DNA of 64,000 bases from CAYVQZ01 sp964453435 (lineage in GTDB: Bacteria; Abyssobacteria; SURF-5), in contig CAYVQZ010000018.1 in NCBI GenBank assembly GCA_964453435.1, forward strand, positions 10,274-74,273, written 5' to 3'. Below the pieces are notes generated by a model, which saw nothing but the letters and a program-made list of their open reading frames with translations, was not told where the DNA came from and searched no databases. Made by a program: the position numbers and the translations under genes. Shown here piece by piece: positions 45,942-53,755 of this stretch. Position 1 is the stretch's first letter; every line of letters starts with the position of its first letter.

Positions 45942-46245
45942 GTCCGCTTTCGCGTTTTACCCAATACCACGCATTCAAACATCCGAGCACAACACCAACA
46001 AAGAGAAGCATCAGCGTCCACGAGAAGCGGCTCGGCCACGTCTTATCAATCCACAGCCCGATGCCGATAGCGATCAAGGTGGGAATTGCGACAGACCAGC
46101 CTACGAGGCCGAACATGCCAAGCCCGAACCACACACCCTGGTCTTTCTCGCCACGAGCTTTTATCTTGCGGGCCTCCTTCGCGCCCACCTCTTCGGTCAG
46201 TTCATCCGCGGCCTCTTTTCTTCGTGGCGAATCGCGATTATCCAT
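45934..46245 (-). CDS. atpQ: N-ATPase AtpQ / AtpI-like small membrane protein
   Basis: A 103-residue protein with two membrane segments (GLGMFGLVGWSVAIPTLIAIGIGLWID and WTLMLLFVGVVLGCLNAWYWV) after a charged N-terminal region. This is the AtpQ/AtpI (AtpZ) layout thought to help assemble the c ring or bind Mg2+. I use the ATG at 46245; an upstream TTG at 46275 lies inside atpC. The start overlaps the end of atpC by eight bases. Confidence 0.85.
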   Translation of the reverse strand: MDNRDSPRRKEAADELTEEVGAKEARKIKARGEKDQGVWFGLGMFGLVGWSVAIPTLIAIGIGLWIDKTWPSRFSWTLMLLFVGVVLGCLNAWYWVKRESGHE

Positions 46246-46642
46246 ATTCTTGCAGTTCCAGAAACCTTCGAACAAAGCCGGCTTCGATTTTTGCGGAAGC
46301 CGACCTGGCTTTTTTTTCCCGCTCGTCCAGAACGTAGAATCGCTCCCTCACAGTGTTCCGAAGCTCCCCGAGGTCCGGTCCGCGAACAGCATTCCGAACG
46401 GATACGAGCACCTCGTCGCCACATTTTACCAGCGCCCCCTCATCGACCGCGAGAAATATCTCTTTGCCTTCGTCGGATTCGAAGGAGAGAAGGCCGGGGA
46501 GCAGGACCGCGACAAAATCAATATGTCTCGGAAGAAGGCAAAATGAGCCATTTTCCGCTTCTGCGGTTATTTTTCTTATTTCCTCGTCAACAAGGACTTC
46601 AGTCGGAATCAGAACTTTCAGTCTCATCCTTTTGAGCCTCAT
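46238..46642 (-). CDS. atpC: N-ATPase epsilon subunit
   Basis: Up to 134 residues. The N-terminal beta domain (LKVLIPTEVLVDEEIRKITAEAENGSFCLLPRHIDFVAVLLPGLLSF) has the family mark GSFGLLPxHxD in slightly altered form, and a helical C-terminal hairpin follows. It links gamma to the c ring. The frame overlaps the end of atpD; ATGs at 46642 and 46627 are both possible, the second matching the usual start of the family. Confidence 0.88.
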   Translation of the reverse strand: MRLKRMRLKVLIPTEVLVDEEIRKITAEAENGSFCLLPRHIDFVAVLLPGLLSFESDEGKEIFLAVDEGALVKCGDEVLVSVRNAVRGPDLGELRNTVRERFYVLDEREKKARSASAKIEAGFVRRFLELQEYG

Positions 46643-48017
46643 CGATCTTCCCGATCATGTAGAGGGTTCGTTCGGGGTAATCGGAAAATTCATCGTTGAG
46701 GATTCGTTCGCATCCTTCGAGGGCATCCTCCAGGTTTACGGTCTTCCCCTTTTGTCCCGTAAATTGTTCTGTCACAAAGAATGGCTGAGTCAAGAAACGC
46801 TCCAATCGGCGAGCCCGGCGAACCGTCCGACGGTCCTCTTGTGACAATTCTTCCATGCCCAGCATCGCAATTATGTCCTTCAAGTCTTCATAATTGGCAA
46901 GTGTGCTGCGAGCTTCCTGTGCAATGCGATAATGTCGTTCGCCGACTATGTGAGGCGCCAGTATATTCGAGCCCGACTGCAGCGGGTCGATAGCCGGATA
47001 CAATCCTTCGCTGGCCTTTTTTCGGGAGAGCACGATTGAGGCGGAGAGGTGACCGAAAGTATGGACGGCCGCGGGGTCGGTGAAATCATCGGCCGGGACG
47101 TAAACAGCCTGAACAGATGTAATCGCTCCCGTTTCGGTGTTGCAAATCCGCTCTTCGAGTGCGGCGAGCTCAGTCCCCAATGTGGGCTGGTATCCGAGGC
47201 GTGAGGGCAGTTGCCCCAGGAGCCCCGAGACCTCCATTCCGGCCTGAATAAATCTGAAGATGTTGTCAATCAACAGCAAGACTTCCTGTTTTCTGTCATC
47301 GCGAAAGTATTCGGCCATCGTAAGGGCGGCATGGCCAACCCGGAATCGCGCGCCGGGAGGTTCATTCATTTGACCGAACACCATCACGGTGTTTTCGAGC
47401 ACACCGGCTTCTTTCATCTCCCGGTACAACTCCTCCCCCTCGCGACACCGTTCCCCTATTCCGCAAAAGATACTGACACCCTCATGCTCGCCCACAAGAT
47501 TGTGAATCATTTCCGTCAGAAGCACCGTTTTGCCCACGCCGGCGCCGCCAAAAAGCCCTGCTTTGCCGCCGAGCTCGAGCGGAGAGAGCACATCAATTGC
47601 CTTAATGCCCGTCTTGAAGATATCCGACGTCGTCGACTGCCGTTCGAGCGAAGCCGGTTCCTGGTGAATCGAGCGCCATTCGCCGCCCGAAAGCGCCTCC
47701 TTCTTGTCGATGGTATCTCCGAAAACATTGAACACCCTCCCCAACAAACTGCTTCCGACCGGCACACTCAGTGGCATGCCCATGTCCGTGACCAGCGACC
47801 CCTGGGCAAGGCCCTGCGTCGAGGTAAGAGCAATTCCTCGAACGTTCTCCGCATCAAGATGCGTCAGCACCTCGATAACGATTTGCTCGTCATCACCTGC
47901 ACGGAGAACGCCATACAGCGGCGGCAATCGACGTGGAAATCTTGCGTCGACGACGCTTCCGCGAACAGACACAACCGTACCCTGGTTGAGGTCGGTCGCA
48001 CCGTTATTTCGTGCCAT
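46599..48017 (-). CDS. atpD: N-ATPase beta subunit (catalytic)
   Basis: A 472-residue F1 beta subunit. Walker A GGAGVGKTVLLTE, the catalytic-Glu segment GIGERCREGEELY, the Walker B LLLIDNIFRFIQAG and the C-terminal IIAMLGMEELSQEDRRTVRRARRLERFLTQPFFV are all in place. The DELSEED segment reads MEELSQED. The C-terminus carries about 15 extra acidic residues. First gene of the N-ATPase block, nine bases after the ppsA stop. Confidence 0.93.
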   Translation of the reverse strand: MARNNGATDLNQGTVVSVRGSVVDARFPRRLPPLYGVLRAGDDEQIVIEVLTHLDAENVRGIALTSTQGLAQGSLVTDMGMPLSVPVGSSLLGRVFNVFGDTIDKKEALSGGEWRSIHQEPASLERQSTTSDIFKTGIKAIDVLSPLELGGKAGLFGGAGVGKTVLLTEMIHNLVGEHEGVSIFCGIGERCREGEELYREMKEAGVLENTVMVFGQMNEPPGARFRVGHAALTMAEYFRDDRKQEVLLLIDNIFRFIQAGMEVSGLLGQLPSRLGYQPTLGTELAALEERICNTETGAITSVQAVYVPADDFTDPAAVHTFGHLSASIVLSRKKASEGLYPAIDPLQSGSNILAPHIVGERHYRIAQEARSTLANYEDLKDIIAMLGMEELSQEDRRTVRRARRLERFLTQPFFVTEQFTGQKGKTVNLEDALEGCERILNDEFSDYPERTLYMIGKIDEAQKDETESSDSD

Positions 48018-48026
48018 GGACGAATT

Positions 48027-50417
48027 TCATCCTTTCTTGCCGCTCTCGACCTCGGCGACACGACGGATGACCCGCACGACGCTGTCGGGATTCAGCGATA
48101 TGGAATCGATTCCCGCATCGACGAGAAAAGCGGCAAACTCGGGGTGGTCGCTCGGCGCCTGACCGCAAATACCCACTTTGCAGCGGGCATCGTGCGCAGT
48201 CTTGACCAGCCTGCTGATGTCACGTTTCACCGCCTCGTTTCGTTCATCAAAAAGGTCGGCCAAATCCTCCGAATCGCGGTCTACTCCGAGGACCAGTTGC
48301 GTGAGGTCGTTGCTGCCGATGGAGAAGCCGTCAAATCGTTCGGCAAACTGGTCGGCCAGGATGACGTTTGAAGGGATTTCACACATGACGTACACCTGAA
48401 GTTCGTTCTTACCGCGTTTCAAGCCATATTCGGCAAGAGTATCCAAAACCTTGTCCGCTTCTTCCGGGGTCCGACAAAACGGAATCATGACAACGACATT
48501 GGTTAATCCTATCTTCTCACGCACTCGCTTTATAGCCTTGCACTCGAGAGCGAACCCTTCACGGTAACGGTCGCTGTAATATCGGGAAGCCCCGCGAAAC
48601 CCGAGCATTGGGTTGTTCTCTTCGGGCTCGAACAGGCTCCCTCCAATCAAGTCCGCATACTCGTTGGTCTTGAAATCGCTCATCCTGACGATGACGGGAT
48701 GGGGATGCTGCGACGCAGCGATTTTCGCGATCCCGCGGGACAGGTGATCGACAAAATATTCGCTTTTGTCGTCGTAACCTTCCGTCAGTTTCTCTATTTC
48801 CTTTTTGACATCTTTGTCCTCGAGGTCATTGAAGCGCACAAGCGCCATGGGGTGAATCTTGATGATATTATTTATGATAAACTCCATTCGCGCCAGACCG
48901 ATTCCCTGACACGGCAGCCGCCACCAGCGAAACGCGGCGGCCGGGCTGGCGATATTCATCATTATTTGCGTGCGGGTGGGGGGAATATCTTCCAGGCTCA
49001 CCTCCTCTTCGTCGAATTCCAGAACTCCGTCGTAGATGTAGCCCTCATCTCCCTCGGCGCAAGAAATAGTGATTTCCCGACCGGTTTCCAGCACATCTGT
49101 CGCTTCGCCGGTTCCCACAATCGCCGGTATCCCCAGCTCGCGGCTCACAATGGCCGCATGGCAGGTTCGGCCTCCATGGTCGGTCACGATTCCGGCAGCG
49201 CGTTTCATAATCGGAACCCAATCGGGGTCGGTCATTTCGGTTACAAGAATAGCATCGTCCTCGAATTGGTCAATGTCGTCCGCACTCTTGATGCGACAGG
49301 CTTTGCCGGCTGCAATGGCCTCGCCGATGCTTAAGCCGGTGAGAATTTTCTTCCCTTTCTTCCTGAGGCTGTACTGCTTTAACATACCGGCTTCTTTTTG
49401 CGATTGAACTGTTTCGGGACGTGCCTGGACGATAAACAATTCGCCGCTATTGCCATCCTTTGCCCACTCTATGTCCATGGGTTTCTCATAATGCTGTTCG
49501 ATGATTGCAGCCCATCGTGCGAGCTTCAGAATTTCGTCGTCCTCGAGAACGAATGCTCTGCGGTCTTCTTTCGGCGTGTCCACGTTTTTTGTGGGCTTGC
49601 TTCCCCCTTTCGCGTATACCATCTTTTTTTCTTTGCCACCCAGACTCTTCTCGATAATGGGCTGAAATCGGTCATCCTCCAGCAAGGGCTTGAACACGCG
49701 GTATTCGTCGGGTGTGATAGCGCCTTGAACGACATTTTCGCCAAGACCCCAAGCCGCATTTATAACGACCACCTCGGGGAAACCCGTCTCCGTGTCAATC
49801 GAAAACATAACGCCCGCGCCTCCCTCATCCGCCCGAACCATTTTCTGGACTCCCACCGACAATGCCACTTTCAGGTGGTCAAAACCCTTCTCCTCGCGAT
49901 AACTGATGGCTCTGTCAGTGAAAAGAGAAGCGTAACATTTCCTGCACGACTCCAAGAGTTCATCCTCCCCCGATATGTTCAGGAAGGTTTCCTGTTGGCC
50001 GGCAAAACTGGCTTCGGGAAGGTCTTCGGCCGTAGCGCTGCTTCTCACGGCCACATCGAGGTCCTCGGTCTCGTTCCGTTTGCACAGTTCTCCATATGCC
50101 TGTCGGATGGCCTGTTCGATTTCCTCGGGAAATTCAGCGCGAAGAAAAAGGCGGCGTATGGCTTTGCCGGTTTTTTCGAGCGGTTTCTTCCCGTCGCGCA
50201 GTTCATCCAGCAGCTTCTTTATTTCGTCTGTTAAATCGTTCTCTTGCATGAACTCCCAGTATGCGTCCGCAGTTGTGGCAAACCCGCCTGGCACGGTAAT
50301 GCCTTGCCCTTTGAGCGACTGAATCATTTCACCGAGCGAGGCGTTTTTCCCGCCCACTTCCGGCACGTTATCCGAACTCAGATTTTCAAACCAGCGAATA
50401 TATTTGTTCGAACCCAT
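48027..50417 (-). CDS. ppsA: Phosphoenolpyruvate synthase
   Basis: A 796-residue enzyme that makes PEP, AMP and phosphate from pyruvate and ATP. All three domains are present: the ATP-grasp part (VGGKNASLGEM, SFAGQQETFLNI), the phospho-His domain TDHGGRTCHAAIVSRELGIPAIVG, and the PEP-binding barrel with GIGLARMEFIINN, VRMSDFKTNEY, LGFRGASRYYSDRYREGF and SIGSNDLTQLVLGVDRD. An AGGAGGG site precedes the ATG. It feeds gluconeogenesis, or runs backwards in PEP-consuming metabolism. Being nine bases before atpD it is most likely co-transcribed with the ATPase. Confidence 0.95.
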   Translation of the reverse strand: MGSNKYIRWFENLSSDNVPEVGGKNASLGEMIQSLKGQGITVPGGFATTADAYWEFMQENDLTDEIKKLLDELRDGKKPLEKTGKAIRRLFLRAEFPEEIEQAIRQAYGELCKRNETEDLDVAVRSSATAEDLPEASFAGQQETFLNISGEDELLESCRKCYASLFTDRAISYREEKGFDHLKVALSVGVQKMVRADEGGAGVMFSIDTETGFPEVVVINAAWGLGENVVQGAITPDEYRVFKPLLEDDRFQPIIEKSLGGKEKKMVYAKGGSKPTKNVDTPKEDRRAFVLEDDEILKLARWAAIIEQHYEKPMDIEWAKDGNSGELFIVQARPETVQSQKEAGMLKQYSLRKKGKKILTGLSIGEAIAAGKACRIKSADDIDQFEDDAILVTEMTDPDWVPIMKRAAGIVTDHGGRTCHAAIVSRELGIPAIVGTGEATDVLETGREITISCAEGDEGYIYDGVLEFDEEEVSLEDIPPTRTQIMMNIASPAAAFRWWRLPCQGIGLARMEFIINNIIKIHPMALVRFNDLEDKDVKKEIEKLTEGYDDKSEYFVDHLSRGIAKIAASQHPHPVIVRMSDFKTNEYADLIGGSLFEPEENNPMLGFRGASRYYSDRYREGFALECKAIKRVREKIGLTNVVVMIPFCRTPEEADKVLDTLAEYGLKRGKNELQVYVMCEIPSNVILADQFAERFDGFSIGSNDLTQLVLGVDRDSEDLADLFDERNEAVKRDISRLVKTAHDARCKVGICGQAPSDHPEFAAFLVDAGIDSISLNPDSVVRVIRRVAEVESGKKG

Positions 50418-50712
50418 TGTGAGGCCCTCCTGTCGATTGGATAATGCGGAGGTTAGACACCTTCGTCCCTCTAATCGTCACGGCCCTTTGCCCGGCCCGA
50501 AATTTTCGAAATCGAGCAATCGATATCCAAGACTCTCGAACATTATGTCTTCCGAGATTCAACTTTACAAGTCGTCCTCCGACTCAATCCGAGAATAGCC
50601 CATGCACGATTGCTCCCATGATAATAGCCGTGTTCGTTCACGCGGAATAAATCGACGGGCTGCCCCCGGGAGCAGAAATCACCAGTTCGTGGGGCGCATA
50701 CAAACGGTTTGT

Positions 50713-51186
50713 TCATTCATGTTTTTCCGGCGCGCGAATCGTGAGCACCGGTCGAGTTGACAGTCGAACAACCTTTTCCGCGACGGAACCAAACATGATA
50801 CGCCGCCAGCCGGATTGTCCATGAGTGGACATGACAATGAGGTCGGTATCATGGTCATCGGATATCCGCACAATCTCCTCTGCCGCCCTCCCGTGGGCAA
50901 TGAGCGGACGCACATGTGGTTCTTTCGGAAGCCGCCCTTTGATCACATCATTTAACTGTCTCTTCGCCGATTCTTCTAACTCCTGCTGATAGGAAGGAAT
51001 ATTAATTGCGGCGGGAGCTCCGGGAGCCGCGGTCGCGGGCGGATAAACCGTGGGTATGGGGGCAATGACATGAACGAGAATCAACTCTGCAGAAAAATGG
51101 AGCGCCAGTTCGTTCGCCGCCGTAAGCCCTTCATACGATGCCTCGCTGAAATCGGTTGGACAAACGATTCTCTTCAATGGCAGCAT
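50713..51186 (-). CDS. Universal stress protein, UspA type
   Basis: A 157-residue protein, soluble. The ATP-binding pattern G-2x-G-9x-GS is intact in THGQSGWRRIMFGSVAEKVV. The N-terminus (IVCPTDFSEASYEGLTAANELA) is also typical. Such proteins accumulate in starvation or stress and bind ATP; a specific role cannot be read. A GGAGG site precedes the ATG. Monocistronic by spacing. Confidence 0.9.
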   Translation of the reverse strand: MLPLKRIVCPTDFSEASYEGLTAANELALHFSAELILVHVIAPIPTVYPPATAAPGAPAAINIPSYQQELEESAKRQLNDVIKGRLPKEPHVRPLIAHGRAAEEIVRISDDHDTDLIVMSTHGQSGWRRIMFGSVAEKVVRLSTRPVLTIRAPEKHE

Positions 51187-51461
51187 TTGATTACCTCCGC
51201 ATTAGTTTGGACATCGGTTCTTATTCTCTGAACAGCTTTGTCTCCCAATTAGTTTATCCGTTATCTGACCAAGAGGAAAGAGCGTATCATGAAGCTCTTC
51301 GGCAGCCCCCGGAAAATAAGAATCTTCCACGCGGTTCGTTAATGCCAGATTGGCGGGCAGTCCATCAATTATTGCCATCAAATTATGCTAGTTGCCCGCT
51401 TCGGGGAAAAAATCCCCCGCGAAGTGCAATCGTGGGGCATACGCAACAAGTCTGAAGTTTT

Positions 51462-52469
51462 TCACCGTTTGCCGACAATGTTTTCCGGTTCACCGACCGC
51501 AAATTTCTCAATATTTCGGGCCGTTGTGTCCAAGATGCGCTGCACCGCCTCCCGGGTGTTGAAAGCGCTGTGAGGCGTAATGATAACATTGCGCATGCGA
51601 AGCAGCACATGGTCGGCAAGAAGAGTTCGCAAATTGTGCTGTTCCCGGAAGTAGGAACGCAGGAGTTCTGCCTCTTCTCGAATTGTCGGCTCCTCGGGCA
51701 GCACGTCAAGACCCGCCGCCCGAACTTTCCCTTTTGCGAGGGAATCGAGCAAGGCGTCAATGTCTATCACACTGCCCCTGGCGGTATTAATCACCACCAC
51801 ACCCTCTTTCATGAGAGCGAATTCCCTGTCCGACAGCAGATGGTGTGTCTTTTCATTTGCCGGAACGTGCAGCGTTACGATGTCAGACTTTGACAACAAC
51901 TCGTTTAATTCAACGTATTCGAATCGGAGACTGGAAGCAGCCTCTTGGTCAGGGTTCACGTCATAGGCGAGCACTTTCATGCTAAATCCATTGGCAATCT
52001 GAATAACACATTTGCCGATGTGCCCTGTCCCTACGACTCCGATGGTTTTGTCACGCAGGTCGAAACCCTGCAACCCCTGCAAAGAGAAATCGCCCCTGGC
52101 GGTCCTGTCGATAGCCTCAAAGAGGTTGTGACTGATTGTCAACAACAGGCCGAAAACATGCTCGGCGACGGTGTTCTCGCCATACGAGGGAACATTGCAA
52201 ATCGCGATATTGTTCCCCGAGCAATAGTCCAAGTCAATATGGTCAAATCCTGTTGAGCGGGTAGCGATCAGCTTAAGTGACCTCAGCTTTTGAAGAACAT
52301 CTGAATCAAGTTCTGAATAGATGAATGTGGATACGACCTCCGCTTCTGCATGTTCACCGGCGTTGTCAACATCCAGAGGGTCAGTGGAATACGTGAACTC
52401 GTGCTCGGATTCGAGTCGTTTGAATGCTTCACGTTCCCATTGCTCAACCTCGAAAACACTCATTCTCAT
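51462..52469 (-). CDS. D-isomer-specific 2-hydroxyacid dehydrogenase (D-lactate dehydrogenase-like)
   Basis: A 335-residue NAD-dependent dehydrogenase. GVVGTGHIGKCVIQIANGF binds NAD; the catalytic Arg lies in VVINTARGSVID, the Glu in DVLPEEPT and the His in ITPHSAFNTREA. It resembles LdhA, reducing pyruvate or a similar 2-oxoacid. The ATG at 52469 is chosen because GGGAGGG lies six bases upstream. Neighbouring UspA suggests a stress or fermentation context. Confidence 0.88.
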   Translation of the reverse strand: MRMSVFEVEQWEREAFKRLESEHEFTYSTDPLDVDNAGEHAEAEVVSTFIYSELDSDVLQKLRSLKLIATRSTGFDHIDLDYCSGNNIAICNVPSYGENTVAEHVFGLLLTISHNLFEAIDRTARGDFSLQGLQGFDLRDKTIGVVGTGHIGKCVIQIANGFSMKVLAYDVNPDQEAASSLRFEYVELNELLSKSDIVTLHVPANEKTHHLLSDREFALMKEGVVVINTARGSVIDIDALLDSLAKGKVRAAGLDVLPEEPTIREEAELLRSYFREQHNLRTLLADHVLLRMRNVIITPHSAFNTREAVQRILDTTARNIEKFAVGEPENIVGKR

Positions 52470-52541
52470 GTGTCCCTCCCCTCGGGATTTCGATGGGCTT
52501 TGTGTCCCTCGCCCAAGTATTTCCGACAATTTTACACCGAG

Positions 52542-52922
52542 TCAAACGTAGTAAGCAAAAACAGCAAAGGCCAACACCAGCAGCAAAACCCACAGAAAGA
52601 CACCAAATGCCGCTTCGGTCGCGGCCTCGGCCTTGGCTTCCCGCTCCGCCTCTGTCTGGTCACGCGGCGGACGAACCGGGGCCGCTGCAGCAATGACAAG
52701 CGCGATGACCAGGGCCATGAAGAAGAATGGAAGCCAGTAGCTGCCCCACAACGGCGGGCCAAGAGGGGTCATCCAAACACCTCCGGCCCACGAGGCAAGA
52801 AATACAATGAGAAAGAAAACGAGGAGGTTGGCCCATGGTCCCGGCCTTCGGAATCCAAACACAAAAAGGGCGCTGAGAAACATCGCAAAGAAGAGAGCGA
52901 ATAATATGTCAATCAGGAACAT
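52542..52922 (-). CDS. Hypothetical small membrane protein
   Basis: A 126-residue protein with four likely membrane segments (about 4-22, 32-50, 63-82 and 105-124). Between the third and fourth lies a short charged, Ala/Glu-rich stretch (RDQTEAEREAKAEAATEAA). I recognise no family. It lies upstream of the D-hydroxyacid dehydrogenase on the same strand with a 72-bp gap. Confidence 0.6.
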   Translation of the reverse strand: MFLIDILFALFFAMFLSALFVFGFRRPGPWANLLVFFLIVFLASWAGGVWMTPLGPPLWGSYWLPFFFMALVIALVIAAAAPVRPPRDQTEAEREAKAEAATEAAFGVFLWVLLLVLAFAVFAYYV

Positions 52923-53030
52923 TGAGCGCCCCCATGGCTGGTTAATGAGAATCTACTGGTGTTCTGGTTTATTTTTCATAAACTCATAACGGCTTCACAG
53001 TCTATTGTTTCAACGCTCTCGACAACCTGC

Positions 53031-53486
53031 CTATTGAAAGCGCGAACCGGCTTGCTCCAAAGATTTCTTCAAGTCCTCAATGGCTGCATCAAGTCCGGCG
53101 GCTACGTCGCCCCAGGCTTCGCCGGTCTCAGTTCTAAGCTCGTTGAGTTTCTCTTTTGCCGCCTCCTGCCGCTTCTTCAATTCCTCCATCTGACGGTCAT
53201 ATTCGGCTTTGGCGTCCTCTTGTATTTCTTTCACCCTCGCATTCAATTCATCGATTTCCGAGTCCAGCTTCTTGAGTTCGGTTTCCATTTTCTGCTGGTA
53301 CTCCTGTCTTTGACGCTGGGTGTATGCCGCAAAGACATTAAGAGCCTCCTCCGCCTCCTCTTTGACATCCTCTGCGGTTGGCGGCGGCTTTTCCGCCGGT
53401 TGCTCCGGCGGCGCCTGCTCACCGCAGGCGAGGCAAAACCAAGCGCCGACAAGCATGCTCGTAAACAGAATCATCACTTTTCTCAT
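53031..53486 (-). CDS. Coiled-coil lipoprotein
   Basis: A 151-residue protein. The ATG at 53486 has GGAGGAGG upstream and opens a signal peptide (MRKVMILFTSMLVGAWF) ending at CLACGEQ, which can serve as a lipobox although its -2 residue is Leu. After a Pro-rich linker (PPEQPAEKPPPT) the rest is one long charged helix with a coiled-coil pattern (about residues 45-130). Such proteins tether the outer membrane to peptidoglycan or act as spacers; function is not known. It is rich in Glu and Lys. Confidence 0.7.
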   Translation of the reverse strand: MRKVMILFTSMLVGAWFCLACGEQAPPEQPAEKPPPTAEDVKEEAEEALNVFAAYTQRQRQEYQQKMETELKKLDSEIDELNARVKEIQEDAKAEYDRQMEELKKRQEAAKEKLNELRTETGEAWGDVAAGLDAAIEDLKKSLEQAGSRFQ

Positions 53487-53755
53487 GTTCCTCCTCCTCT
53501 TCTGTCTCACGCAAATTCCCGTGACATGGAAATCAAAAGCTCCGCTCTCGCCGAGACATCCCAATGTTCCCGCTACACCTCCAAAATCCTTTTTTTATGT
53601 TCTTTCGCAACCCGTCCGCTTCTAATTTACCAGATGAATTAGCATTGATATAGCGGGTTTTACCCCTATTTTGCCGCATATTCCACTGTATTTATATGAC
53701 AGCGACAACTCATTTCGTCGAAGAAAAATGTCGTTCGTGGGAAAATAGCCGGAGC

